From Chitinophaga sp. CF418 (lineage in GTDB: Bacteria; Bacteroidota; Bacteroidia; Chitinophagales; Chitinophagaceae), in contig NZ_FRCN01000011.1 of assembly GCF_900142925.1 (NCBI RefSeq), positions 124,001-188,000 of the forward strand: a stretch of 64,000 nucleotides of DNA. Reading direction: 5' to 3'. Shown here piece by piece: positions 8,544 to 17,323 of this stretch. A program made the position numbers and the translations under genes. The stretch's first letter is position 1, and each line of letters begins with the position of its first letter. The notes under the pieces are model-generated. The model was not told the DNA's origin. It saw nothing but the letters and a program-made list of their open reading frames with translations, and made no database searches.

Positions 8544-9839
8544 TTGAAACAGTCTCCATACATACTTTACTCTGACGGGAAAGGCAACATCTTTGAAGAT
8601 ACAACTATGCTCACCACCGGCCGTAGTGGCTGGGATGCATGGCCTATCGAGCCTGACGAATGGATAGAACTGCCCGATGGCGGTTCACTGTACGAGCTGC
8701 CTGGCCGCCGTGGTATAGGTATCAACGCCCAAACAGGCGAAATGGAGCTCTGTGATAAAGGATGGGCTGTAGCCGCCTTCATTCCTCCTGCACATACCGG
8801 CTATTACCTGGCTGCATATGAAACCATGCCGGATGCACCTACCCTTCCGCTGTTCTGCTATACCGCAGTGGGCTGGCTGGATGGGAAATTTTACGTGCCT
8901 GCTACCCGTATTGAACAGGACATCCGCCAGGAATGCGCCGGTTTCGACGACAAAAAAGTAAAGCAGGGCGTAAACCAATTGCTGGAAGCATACCCGCATA
9001 ACCGCCTGGTAAAACACCTGGCCGACAATTGTGCACTGACATATCATTGTCCTGCTGCCCGTAACTATTTCATGGGCCGCTGGGAGTGCCCGATACCTTC
9101 TTCTCCTGCCTGTAACGCCAACTGTATCGGTTGTATCTCTTTCCAGCCGGAAGAAGAAAGCATCGTCTCCACACAGGACCGCCTGCGTTTCAAACCTACA
9201 GCGGAAGAGATCGTGGAATATACTGTTCCCCACCTGGAAACAGCGCCTTTCCCTATCGTTAGCTTCGGACAGGGCTGCGAAGGAGAACCGCTGCTGATGT
9301 GGGAGACTATCCGCGATTCCATCATCGAAATACGTAAACACACTCCTAAGGGAAGTATCAATATCAATACCAACGGCAGTAAGCCCGACGCAGTGCGTGA
9401 GCTCTGCAAGGCAGGTCTGAACAGCATCCGCGTAAGTACCAACTCTGCGCAGGAGAAGTTCTATACACCTTACTACCGTCCAAACAACTATGTGTTTGAA
9501 GATATTATCGAGAGCCTGAAAGTAGTGCGTGAATTCGGTGGATGGACGAGTATCAACTATTTCACCTTCCCTGGTATGACGGACAGTGTGGATGAATATG
9601 AAGCGCTGCGTAAACTGATCAGGGATACCGATCTCCAGATGATCCAATGGAGGAACTTCAATATCGATCCTGACTGGTACTTAGGCCGCCTCGGTGTGAC
9701 CGAAGTAGGCGACTGCCTGGGTATTAAACAGTTACAGGAGCTGATCCATGAGGAATTCCCTCACCTGAAATACGGTTATTTCAATCCTCCCATTGAAAGG
9801 ATCAAGGGCGACTATACTCAGGACTTTGCACATTACTAA
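8544..9839 (+). CDS. radical SAM protein of unknown substrate
   Basis: 431 aa. A cluster motif CNANCIGC (C190, C194, C197) fits CX3CX2C for the [4Fe-4S] cluster that cleaves S-adenosylmethionine. It is followed by GQGCEGEPLL (SAM-binding GE-type motif), ININTNGS and SINYFTFPG strands of the partial TIM barrel. The roughly 180 residues before the cluster form an extra N-terminal domain; C163, C169 and C182 just before the core might bind a further metal. The start is TTG at 8544; no in-frame ATG lies close upstream and the frame stays open into the preceding gene, so the N-terminus is uncertain by a few residues. The reaction is unknown. Confidence 0.85.
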   Translation: MKQSPYILYSDGKGNIFEDTTMLTTGRSGWDAWPIEPDEWIELPDGGSLYELPGRRGIGINAQTGEMELCDKGWAVAAFIPPAHTGYYLAAYETMPDAPTLPLFCYTAVGWLDGKFYVPATRIEQDIRQECAGFDDKKVKQGVNQLLEAYPHNRLVKHLADNCALTYHCPAARNYFMGRWECPIPSSPACNANCIGCISFQPEEESIVSTQDRLRFKPTAEEIVEYTVPHLETAPFPIVSFGQGCEGEPLLMWETIRDSIIEIRKHTPKGSININTNGSKPDAVRELCKAGLNSIRVSTNSAQEKFYTPYYRPNNYVFEDIIESLKVVREFGGWTSINYFTFPGMTDSVDEYEALRKLIRDTDLQMIQWRNFNIDPDWYLGRLGVTEVGDCLGIKQLQELIHEEFPHLKYGYFNPPIERIKGDYTQDFAHY

Positions 9840-9842
9840 TAA

Positions 9843-9947
9843 GCGACATTGAGCTCAGGAAGCGATGTATTTCTTACGCGGCATTGAGCTCAGGAAGCGA
9901 CGTATTTCTTACGCGACATTGAGCTCAGAAGGAACGATGTATTTGTA
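9843..9947. repeat. 35-bp tandem repeat, three copies
   Basis: Units begin at 9843, 9878 and 9913 with an exact 35-bp period and share GCGRCATTGAGCTCAG and GATGTATTT-type segments. The third copy has diverged at AGGAACGATG and runs into GTAGCGCGGGGTGCAACCC, a REP-like palindrome. There are no unique spacers, so this is not a CRISPR array. It begins 3 nt after the radical SAM stop codon. Confidence 0.85.
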
Positions 9948-10176
9948 GCGCGGGGTGCAACCCGGGATTCTGAATAGGCCCCCGGATCGGGAACCGATGT
10001 AACGCCGGAACCAGAATGGGTGCCCCCCGATCGGGAATATAAAACGTTCATGTCCACCTCTGTGTCGGGGATACGCCCTGTATACATCGTATTTAATGCG
10101 TACTGCATAAACGGATCATTCGCGGCAATAGGCTCCGCAGGAGCCCCGTGTTTGTAGCCCGGGGTGCAACCCCGGG
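9944..10176. repeat. cluster of REP-like palindromes
   Basis: The gap between the radical SAM gene and the MFS gene contains GCGGGGTGCAACCCGGG near 9949-9966 and GGCTCCGCAGGAGCC at 10131-10145. GTGTTTGTAG (10148-10157) then runs directly into CCCGGGGTGCAACCCCGGG (10158-10176), and further C/G-rich imperfect palindromes sit around 9978-10035. I see no gene in 9840-10287. The GTGTTTGTA word is the complement of TACAAACAC in the related copies. Confidence 0.65.
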
Positions 10177-10287
10177 AATCGAAATGCCCCCCGGGAAAAT
10201 GGGGCAACGCATTAGACGCGTTTCCCGCAAAATCAGTTGGGAGAGGGATAGCAGTTACAAACATTCGCGAAGCGCTATCTATAACAA

Positions 10288-11532
10288 CTATCGCGAAGGC
10301 TCGTGTACAACAGTCGTCATACTATTAGCTACTACCTTTTTGTATAAGAAATAAAAGCCGGCGCCTGTGCTCATACACAGGACCGCCGTGCAATACCACC
10401 AGGCGGAAAAGCCGAAGCGACCTACCATATAAGACCCCAACGTAGGCGCACAAATGCTGGAGATCGAAAATGCCATGGTATATAAACCCGCGTATTGTCC
10501 GCGGTTATGCTCACCACTGCGATGCACGAAGAAGGAATTCATAAAAGGAATACTCAGCATCTCTCCTATCGTAAACATCAGGATAAAGATCAATCCCGCT
10601 GCCGCAACGGGTGGCAGAATATTAAAGCTCAGGTATCCCAATCCTGCCAGCACTACACCACGGGTAATGTATTGCAGACTATGCATCTTTCCTTCCAGTT
10701 TATACACCAGCACCATCTCGATAAATGCCACGATCAATCCGTTCAATCCCATCAGCATACCAATATGCGCTTCCTCCATATGCACAATGGATTTCAGGTA
10801 TAAAGGCACCATTGTGGACAATTGCAGGAAACCTGTCGTGAATATAGTGATCAGGGAAATGAAAGCGATATAGATCCAGTCTTTGTATACACTGGGAGCA
10901 CCCGGAACTACCGTACAATCCGGCGTTGCCTTTGCCTGCGGTTTCGCGTTTACAGGAGGTAGCAGGAAGCGCATCACGGTCACCGCTATGATACAGGTCA
11001 ATCCATCCACCCAAAACAGCAGATGATAACTATAGCCCGCCAGTATACCGCCTAATGCAGGCCCTACAGACCATCCCAGGTTGGAGGCCAGCCTGTTCAG
11101 CGAGTAAGAACGCGTACGGTTCTCTACAGAGCTGTAATAAGCCGTAGCCGCCACGTTGGCCGGCCTGAACGTATCGCCTACACAGCTGAGCACGAATATG
11201 CAGATACAGAATTGGGGTAATGTCTGCATCTGTCCCAGTACGAGGAAGATCAATCCCTGCATTAATAAGCTCCAGAACTGTACGGGGTAAAAACCGATCC
11301 TGTCAGACAATCTTCCCCCGATAAATGAGCCGCAGATAGCTCCCATACCGAAACAAGCCATCACCATACCCGCCTCCTGCACGGAGAAGTGTAATTTTTG
11401 GGTGAGGTAAACCGTCATAAAGGGAATTGCCATCGCACCACTGCGATTGATCAATAAAACAACCGCCAATAACCAGGTAGAAGGAGATAAGCCGGCATAT
11501 GCTTTTCTATACAGAGAAAAAATGAGTGACAT
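10288..11532 (-). CDS. major facilitator superfamily transporter
   Basis: 414 aa, the usual length for a 12-helix MFS carrier. It has alternating hydrophobic helices across the whole length and the MFS loop 2-3 signature GGRLSDRIGFYP near residues 73-84. A long central cytoplasmic loop (around residues 195-210, PPVNAKPQAKATPDCT) separates the two six-helix halves. It resembles drug or metabolite efflux permeases such as the MdtH/YfcJ-like groups, but the substrate cannot be assigned. It stands alone between a REP-rich gap and the divergent TonB-like gene, with 156 bp between the two start codons. Confidence 0.85.
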   Translation of the reverse strand: MSLIFSLYRKAYAGLSPSTWLLAVVLLINRSGAMAIPFMTVYLTQKLHFSVQEAGMVMACFGMGAICGSFIGGRLSDRIGFYPVQFWSLLMQGLIFLVLGQMQTLPQFCICIFVLSCVGDTFRPANVAATAYYSSVENRTRSYSLNRLASNLGWSVGPALGGILAGYSYHLLFWVDGLTCIIAVTVMRFLLPPVNAKPQAKATPDCTVVPGAPSVYKDWIYIAFISLITIFTTGFLQLSTMVPLYLKSIVHMEEAHIGMLMGLNGLIVAFIEMVLVYKLEGKMHSLQYITRGVVLAGLGYLSFNILPPVAAAGLIFILMFTIGEMLSIPFMNSFFVHRSGEHNRGQYAGLYTMAFSISSICAPTLGSYMVGRFGFSAWWYCTAVLCMSTGAGFYFLYKKVVANSMTTVVHEPSR

Positions 11533-11676
11533 CGTATCGTAAAACTCTAAGGCCTACACAAAAGTAGTTCAATAAACCCGATGCCCGTAATAATAATTCT
11601 ACCTGGAAAACAGTTATTAAGTTGATAAAGCTCCAAACTGAGACAGGCAGACGATGTACACTTTAAAAAATATCCT

Positions 11677-11684
11677 TACTTTTG
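11677..11684 (+). promoter_or_regulatory. -7 element immediately upstream of TonB-like start
   Basis: TACTTTTG matches TAnnTTTG exactly but ends only 4 nt before the ATG at 11689. If used, the mRNA would start at or just beyond the start codon and be leaderless; no TTTG is seen at the -33 position. It may be a chance match. Confidence 0.3.
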
Positions 11685-11688
11685 GTGT

Positions 11689-12576
11689 ATGCCGAAAAAA
11701 GAAGACAATACAGACAAGAACTTAAAAGCAGCGGGCGCCACGATTGCCGTACACGCATTGGTGTTAGTTGTGCTGCTGCTGGCAGGCTTCTCTGCCCCGC
11801 CCCCATTACCAGATCAGGATCTTGGTATGGAGGTAAATCTCGGTACTTCGGATGATGGTATGGGAGAAGAACAACCCCTCAACCCGAATCCACCCAGCAC
11901 TGGTGAAGCCAGCGCTTCCACCCCGCAGAATGAGCCTGTGCCTTCTGCAGACAATGCTACACAGGAAGATATCGCTACCCAGGACAATGAGGATGCCCCT
12001 GAGATCACCAAACCGGAAAAACCGGTAGAAAAACCAAGGGAGACACCTAAAAACCTGGAGCCAAAACCGTCCAAAACACCACCTAAAAAGAATTCAGATA
12101 ATCCTCCGGCGCCAGTACCGCCTTCGCCGAAGCCTAAAGCCGTTTATAGCGGTGGAAGCTCCAGCAGCAGCAATAGTGGTAACAATGCCCAGAGCAGTAA
12201 TAACTCTACCGGAGAAGGTAATACCGGCAAACCCGGCGACCGCGGACAGATCAATGGTAATCCTGACGGCGGCGGTTATACCGGTGGCGGTCTGGGTGGT
12301 GGACGCTCTGATTTCCGCCTCAACGGACGTTCCTTATTGAGTAAACCCTCTCTCACCTACGATGGTGATGAATCGGGTTATATTGCCATCAATATCAAGG
12401 TGGACAGACAAGGAAACGTGATCGCGGCATCCCACTCCCTGAAAGGATCTACGCTGAATAATTCCCGTCTGATAGAGATTGCCAAAAGAGCAGCTACCCA
12501 GTTAAAATACAACGTCAACGACGATGCTCCAGAAGTGCAATTCGCACTTATAAGATTTTATTTTAAAGTACAATAA
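11689..12576 (+). CDS. TonB-like energy transducer
   Basis: 295 aa with the layout of a TonB protein. A short charged cytoplasmic start is followed by one transmembrane helix (about residues 18-36, VHALVLVVLLLAGF). Next comes a long proline-, lysine- and asparagine-rich periplasmic linker (about 50-190, KPEKPVEKP and PSKTPPKKN segments, then a Gly/Ser/Asn-rich stretch). The compact C-terminal domain (about 215-295) contains YIAINIKVDRQGNVIAA. TonB couples proton motive force, through ExbBD, to outer-membrane receptors such as the one at 23231. No exbB or exbD is adjacent; these may lie elsewhere. A hairpin terminator follows. Confidence 0.8.
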   Translation: MPKKEDNTDKNLKAAGATIAVHALVLVVLLLAGFSAPPPLPDQDLGMEVNLGTSDDGMGEEQPLNPNPPSTGEASASTPQNEPVPSADNATQEDIATQDNEDAPEITKPEKPVEKPRETPKNLEPKPSKTPPKKNSDNPPAPVPPSPKPKAVYSGGSSSSSNSGNNAQSSNNSTGEGNTGKPGDRGQINGNPDGGGYTGGGLGGGRSDFRLNGRSLLSKPSLTYDGDESGYIAINIKVDRQGNVIAASHSLKGSTLNNSRLIEIAKRAATQLKYNVNDDAPEVQFALIRFYFKVQ

Positions 12577-12598
12577 TTATATTTAAATATATTTGCAT

Positions 12599-12632
12599 AG
12601 GAAAAGACTGACCGTCTTTTCCTATTTCTTTT
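12599..12632 (+). terminator. terminator after TonB-like gene
   Basis: AGGAAAAGAC-TGACC-GTCTTTTCCT is a perfect 10-bp stem followed by ATTTCTTTTG. It begins 22 nt after the stop codon. Confidence 0.8.
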
Positions 12633-12705
12633 GTCGTGACCGCCAATAAACGGCCAGGTTTTTGCGTTATTGGGGAGAAACCGAACTGCCAACTAATTAC
12701 TGTTT

Positions 12706-14175
12706 ATGCCATTTAGACTGTTTAGAGCCGCCTACTTGTTATGTGCTATTATCGTTATGTCATTATTCGGGCCGTTCAAAGCCCAGGCTCAATTTACTTT
12801 AGGGGGATATTCCAATAGCCACTATGCTGGTATACACGGTGTTCCAAACAACCCTGCTTCAGCTGCAGGTACACACTATAAATGGGATGTCAACATCGCC
12901 GGTATCAACGCTGCTGCCGGAAATACGTATATCCGTTTCCCACGCTCTATCCTGCTGCATCCACCGGATTCACTGGAGTCGCTGAAAAAGAACCGTGACT
13001 ATTTCCTGGACACTACCGGTTCCGGTAAACAGTTTGGCTGGGGCAATATAGACCTGATGATGCCTTCTGTGCTCTATTCTATAGACGAATTGCAGTCAGT
13101 AGCATTCACCTGGCGTGTACGCGCCATGGCGAATGGCGGTAACGTGACTACTGAGGTGGCCAACTTCTTTGCACAGGACTTCCCGAATCCAAGCTTTGCA
13201 AAGCGTCGGTACGATATGGAAATCGCCAATGGCAGCTTCCATTGGTGGAACGAATTTGGTTTCACCTACGCCCGTGTGCTCAAAGATGATGGTTCGAACG
13301 TACTGAAGGGAGGCGTTACCCTGAAATTATTATCAGGTGTTGCGGCTGGTTATGCGCAGGTTGATAATGCTACTTTCATGATGAATTCCCGCACAAGTGG
13401 CGAGATCAATGACGGTACGCTAAAAGTAGGCTACAGTGAAGGGATTGCCAATTGGGAAAGACCTAATGCCAGCAACTATAAAGTGTTTGGTAACATGGGG
13501 CTGGGTATGGACATCGGTGTTACTTACGAATGGCGTGAAACGATGGATGGTCTCACCGGTTACGATGACTCACAGTGGAATCCTGAAGCCGACGACTACC
13601 GCCTGCGTTTAGGCGTGTCCATTACCGACCTTGGTGGTATCACCTATAAAAAGGCGCCTAATGTTACTGACCTGGACCTGCGTACAACAGATGTCAATCC
13701 GGATGATCTACGTCTCCGTAAAGGCGAAAGCTGGCAGCAATATTACCGTCGTATCCAGACTTACTTTACGCCGGTTGCTTCTGCTGAAAAATTCCGTATG
13801 AATACGCCTGCGGCATTAAACCTTACGGCGGATTATAATATCGATGGCCGTTTCTTCGTCAACGCTGGCGGCAGAATTGCCCTCAATGCCGGCAAATATG
13901 ATCCGAGCAAAACTTACGTGGTGTCTTACTTCCAGGTAACGCCCCGTTATGATTCCCGTTACATCGGTGGCTACCTGCCGCTGTCTGTCAACAGGAATGG
14001 TCAGTTTGATGCGGGTCTTGGTCTTCGCCTGGGACCGCTGGTGATCGGTTCATCTACCATGTTGTCCAACCTGTTCCAGAAAAACAAGAACCGCCTGGAT
14101 GGCTTCATTGCCCTGCGTATCATCCCTATCAAGCGGGGTGAAGGCAAACTGGGATGTCCTGCAGCTCAGTTCTAA
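12706..14175 (+). CDS. outer-membrane beta-barrel protein, DUF5723-like
   Basis: 489 aa with a signal peptide (hydrophobic stretch at about 8-24, cleavage after AQA near residue 27). The mature protein starts with GGYSNSHYAGIHGVPNNPASAA, typical of a Bacteroidetes group of outer-membrane proteins annotated DUF5723 whose mature ends carry an 'NPAS/NPA' turn. Alternating aromatic and polar strands continue to the end (for example FRMNTPAALNLTADYNIDG and LGLRLGPLVIGSS), consistent with a porin-like barrel. Function unknown. It is located 129 bp after the TonB-like gene and separated from it by a terminator. The family name is from memory of the motif pattern, not from a search. Confidence 0.7.
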   Translation: MPFRLFRAAYLLCAIIVMSLFGPFKAQAQFTLGGYSNSHYAGIHGVPNNPASAAGTHYKWDVNIAGINAAAGNTYIRFPRSILLHPPDSLESLKKNRDYFLDTTGSGKQFGWGNIDLMMPSVLYSIDELQSVAFTWRVRAMANGGNVTTEVANFFAQDFPNPSFAKRRYDMEIANGSFHWWNEFGFTYARVLKDDGSNVLKGGVTLKLLSGVAAGYAQVDNATFMMNSRTSGEINDGTLKVGYSEGIANWERPNASNYKVFGNMGLGMDIGVTYEWRETMDGLTGYDDSQWNPEADDYRLRLGVSITDLGGITYKKAPNVTDLDLRTTDVNPDDLRLRKGESWQQYYRRIQTYFTPVASAEKFRMNTPAALNLTADYNIDGRFFVNAGGRIALNAGKYDPSKTYVVSYFQVTPRYDSRYIGGYLPLSVNRNGQFDAGLGLRLGPLVIGSSTMLSNLFQKNKNRLDGFIALRIIPIKRGEGKLGCPAAQF

Positions 14176-14213
14176 GTATTTTTAACGATAATTTTCCCGG
14201 TTAATTTACATTT

Positions 14214-14245
14214 GATGCCGGAACAAATAACTTTGTTCCGGCATC
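14214..14245. terminator. strong hairpin between outer-membrane protein gene and folC
   Basis: GATGCCGGAACAAA-TAAC-TTTGTTCCGGCATC is a near-perfect 14-bp stem ending 12 nt before the folC ATG. The following ATTATTTA is only weakly T-rich, so it could terminate transcription of the upstream gene or act on the folC leader. Confidence 0.6.
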
Positions 14246-14257
14246 ATTATTTAGTAT

Positions 14258-15544
14258 ATGAACTACCAGGAAACGCTAGAATATCTTTATGAGCGGCTAC
14301 CCATGTTCACCCGGGTAGGCGCAAGCGCCTTTAAAAAGGACCTGCATAATACGATCGAATTATGCAAACAGCTGGGCGATCCCCAGCATCAATTCAAAAC
14401 CGTCCATGTAGCAGGGACCAATGGCAAAGGTTCTACCAGCCATATGCTGGCGGCCGTCTTCCAGCAGGCGGGCTATAAAACAGGTTTATATACCTCTCCT
14501 CACCTCCTCGACTTCCGCGAAAGGATCCGGATCAATGGAGAAATGGTACCGACCACCTTTGTGACTGAGTTTGTAGAGCAGCTGAAGCCTACTATCGAAT
14601 CTCTCGAGCCTTCTTTTTTCGAACTGACTGTAGCAATGGCTTTCCAGTACTTTGCGCTGGAACAGGTGGATATTGCTATTGTCGAAGTTGGTCTTGGCGG
14701 CAGACTGGATAGCACAAATATTATCACGCCAGAACTGTCTATCATTACCAATATCAGCTATGACCACATGCAGATACTGGGTAATACCCTGCCGGAAATA
14801 GCTTCCGAAAAAGCGGGTATTATCAAGGCGGGTGTGCCGGTGGTGATTTCAGAAACACAGTCTGACATTGAGGCTATATTCATTGATAAAGCCAAAGCAC
14901 TCGGAGCGCCTATTCATTTTGCAGATCAGGAATGGCTGGTGCAGCAGTCTGAGTTTTCCGAGGGCCATCTCAAACTGGGATTACAGCATACTCATAACGG
15001 AGATCTTAAAACTATCCGTACTGATCTCACCGGTCAGTACCAGATGAAAAATATCATGGGCGTTTTATCGGCGGTGAAGATCTTGCAACATGCGGGTTGG
15101 GAATTGCCGCCGCAGACGGTGATGACAGCACTGTCGCATGTTAAAAAACTGACTGGTCTGCGTGGCCGCTGGGAGATCATCTCCCGTGATCCGCTGACGA
15201 TCTTTGATGTGGGTCATAATCAGGCGGGGATTACAGAGGTAGTTCAACAGTTAGAGCATATGGTATACCGTCACCTGCATATTGTGACCGGTTTCGTGAA
15301 GGATAAAGAAGTGAGTAAGGTGTTGCCCTTATTCCCTCCTGCTGCTACCTATTACTTTTGTAAGGCGCAGATACCGCGCGCAATGGATGAGAAAGAACTG
15401 GCGGAAGCGGCGCATCAGCACGGATTACGCGGACATGATTATCCGACAGTGCAACAGGCGTATCAGGCTGCGAAGCAGCATGCGCATAAGGATGATATTG
15501 TGCTGGTGTGTGGGAGCTTTTTTGTTGTGGCGGAGGTGATGTGA
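14258..15544 (+). CDS. folC: bifunctional dihydrofolate/folylpolyglutamate synthase
   Basis: 428 aa, the normal length for FolC of the Mur ligase superfamily. ATP-binding loop HVAGTNGKGSTSHML is near residue 49, followed by the folate-site segment YTSPHLLDFRERIRING, the EVGLGGRLDSTN motif and ISYDHMQILG with SEKAGIIKAG. The C-terminal domain shows GLRGRWEII and FDVGHNQAG. The enzyme adds L-glutamate to dihydropteroate and to tetrahydrofolates in the cytoplasm. The start ATG at 14258 sits just behind a strong hairpin, so folC probably has its own or a read-through transcript. A bidirectional terminator follows. Confidence 0.95.
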   Translation: MNYQETLEYLYERLPMFTRVGASAFKKDLHNTIELCKQLGDPQHQFKTVHVAGTNGKGSTSHMLAAVFQQAGYKTGLYTSPHLLDFRERIRINGEMVPTTFVTEFVEQLKPTIESLEPSFFELTVAMAFQYFALEQVDIAIVEVGLGGRLDSTNIITPELSIITNISYDHMQILGNTLPEIASEKAGIIKAGVPVVISETQSDIEAIFIDKAKALGAPIHFADQEWLVQQSEFSEGHLKLGLQHTHNGDLKTIRTDLTGQYQMKNIMGVLSAVKILQHAGWELPPQTVMTALSHVKKLTGLRGRWEIISRDPLTIFDVGHNQAGITEVVQQLEHMVYRHLHIVTGFVKDKEVSKVLPLFPPAATYYFCKAQIPRAMDEKELAEAAHQHGLRGHDYPTVQQAYQAAKQHAHKDDIVLVCGSFFVVAEVM

Positions 15545-15596
15545 TGAATGAGCTGACTACATCGGCTGCTTTTACACACATGGTAAGATCTATTCG

Positions 15597-15637
15597 AAAA
15601 AGGCCCCGGAACGCTATACTTCCGGGGCCTTTTTATT
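15597..15637. terminator. bidirectional terminator
   Basis: AAAAAGGCCCCGGAA pairs with TTCCGGGGCCTTTTT. A runs on one side and T's on the other allow it to serve folC (plus) and the beta-helix gene ending at 15668 (minus). Confidence 0.9.
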
Positions 15638-15667
15638 ATTGAGATATGCTGTTCGCCGCCACCAATA

Positions 15668-17068
15668 TTAATCTTTTGAAACCGCCACCCACGCTGAACC
15701 AGTGCTTCGCACTGTTGTACAACCTAATGCTGGTATAGTATTATCCTCTCCTGCCCCAAGACCATTAATATTTACAGTATTGGTTGCATGTAGATTTTTA
15801 ATGCGGATCTCCCGCCTGGGGAATGAAGCTGCGCCAGGCAAATTTACAGAGGCTGTTCCTGTCGTATAATTTACATATACCATACCAATGCCTGAACTTA
15901 CTGTTCCACTTGATGTTGTAATGCTTTGATCCTGTGGCTCATATGGTATATACCGGGAAACACCGTCCTCTTTCAGCACTATCTGGTAGCGCTCATCGTC
16001 CGTACCCGAAAAGCCTTTCAATGATATGGCGTCATTGATGGTACTACTATAACCAGAGGCAGTATAGTCTCCTGCCAGTTGATAGAATTTTCCAGAGGTG
16101 GGATTGGAAAGACTAATATCAGCTATTGCAGCACTGGTTGATGTTAACATAGGACCAAGACAAACAGTGCCAATACCATAACCGCCAGTTACAAAATAAT
16201 CCTCGTACATCAGGACACCGATAAAATAATTCTTTACGCATTGTTTGATAGATGCAGTATCGGTTGACAGATTGATCTTGTTGGTAACAGCGCCCGGTTC
16301 CAAACGTGCGCCAATAAAGAAATTGTAATGTGCATGTTCTGCATAAAGCCCGTTCACCAGGCCTTCAAAACCGGTATGATAAAAATAATTCTGATTGTAA
16401 GTATTATACTGTCCCTGATCCACTCCCTTAATAAACCGAATGCCATAATTACCGCCGTTTCCTGGGGTAGTACCGTTGCCCAGCTGGCCGCCATAAAAAA
16501 CATTGGAATTACTCCAGGGGCCGCTTTGGTTATCTGTTCCTTTAGCTGTAATATCTATCTGCGAATAATTAAAAGCAATACGGCTGTACCAGATCTTGTT
16601 ATACTGAGAACCATTGGCATTAGTGCCGTTACTTAGCCCTCCTACTTCAAGACCTGTGTAAAAGTCACGTATAAAGCTGAGGCGCACATCGCAATTATAA
16701 GCGTTTCTTAAATACAATCCCACACCTGTATAGGAAGCAAAATTACCGCCGGAATTACCACCATATAGTTGGCCCTGCAGGTTGATCTCATGCCGGTTAC
16801 CCTCCACTATTATACCATAGCCGGCTGAGAAATGAAGATCGCCTGTTACGAGCAGATTGTACTTCTTTGAAGTTGAGGCGAGAACAAGATCGGCATTAAA
16901 GCCCCATTTCCCGTCAGGGATTACAATGAGCTGGTCATCTGCCGCTGCACTGACCATAGCGTTAAATGCAGAAACATTAGTGGCTACAGACCCGGGAGAA
17001 CCAATACTTACCCAGTCAGCAACGCCGCCATAATCAACAATTGATAAAGCATTCAAAGGATTTGCCAT
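15668..17068 (-). CDS. right-handed beta-helix, tailspike/pectate-lyase-like protein
   Basis: 466 aa without a signal peptide. The start ALSIVDYGGVADWVSIG followed by a serine/alanine-rich helix and LIVIPDGKWGFNADLVL is the opening of many pectate-lyase-fold proteins, including phage tailspikes (typically 'DYGAvgDG...TDdt.Af'). Repeating short beta-turn segments with Asn ladders (NQNYFYHTGFEGLVNGLYAEH, HYNFFIGARLEPG) continue to about residue 320. A separate C-terminal beta-rich part with VYVNYTTGTASVNLPG and EIRIKNLHATNTVNING resembles tail-fibre-type domains. It may bind or cleave a polysaccharide. No phage structural genes are adjacent, and the export route is unknown. Confidence 0.65.
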   Translation of the reverse strand: MANPLNALSIVDYGGVADWVSIGSPGSVATNVSAFNAMVSAAADDQLIVIPDGKWGFNADLVLASTSKKYNLLVTGDLHFSAGYGIIVEGNRHEINLQGQLYGGNSGGNFASYTGVGLYLRNAYNCDVRLSFIRDFYTGLEVGGLSNGTNANGSQYNKIWYSRIAFNYSQIDITAKGTDNQSGPWSNSNVFYGGQLGNGTTPGNGGNYGIRFIKGVDQGQYNTYNQNYFYHTGFEGLVNGLYAEHAHYNFFIGARLEPGAVTNKINLSTDTASIKQCVKNYFIGVLMYEDYFVTGGYGIGTVCLGPMLTSTSAAIADISLSNPTSGKFYQLAGDYTASGYSSTINDAISLKGFSGTDDERYQIVLKEDGVSRYIPYEPQDQSITTSSGTVSSGIGMVYVNYTTGTASVNLPGAASFPRREIRIKNLHATNTVNINGLGAGEDNTIPALGCTTVRSTGSAWVAVSKD

Positions 17069-17269
17069 GATTTGATTTTTTAATTAAAAATGGGGTTATA
17101 TAATTCAATACGAACTATTGCTTATTGATGCTCCGGACATCGCTTAAGGAGATATCCTGAAAGGAAATGTGGAGTCGGGTTAACAGGTACAAAGTTATTA
17201 TATGCTGCTGAAAAGTACCAGCAGTTAGAATTAGCGGATAATCAATACTGTTATATTTTTCTATAATGG

Positions 17270-17302
17270 AAAAGCCGCCATATCAGTAGATATGACGGCT
17301 TT
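17270..17302 (-). terminator. terminator after NUDIX gene
   Basis: On the minus strand AAAAGCCGTCATATC-TACT-GATATGGCGGCTTTT forms a 15-bp stem with one G-T pair. It lies 22 nt beyond the NUDIX stop codon. Confidence 0.85.
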
Positions 17303-17323
17303 TAATATTGTCATTAGTAATAA

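Noticed and set aside
8685-9647. 320-codon antisense frame opposite the radical SAM gene
   Set aside because: It is a shadow of a gene with clear motifs on the other strand; the peptide has no recognisable domain and biased composition.
9843-9947. possible CRISPR array
   Set aside because: The repeats are contiguous with no unique spacers, and no cas genes are near.
10148-10354. 68-codon frame in the gap after the radical SAM gene
   Set aside because: It runs through REP-like palindromes and then antisense into the MFS gene; no motif supports it.
15668-17068. prophage remnant
   Set aside because: Only one tail-like protein; no integrase, terminase, capsid or lysis genes nearby.
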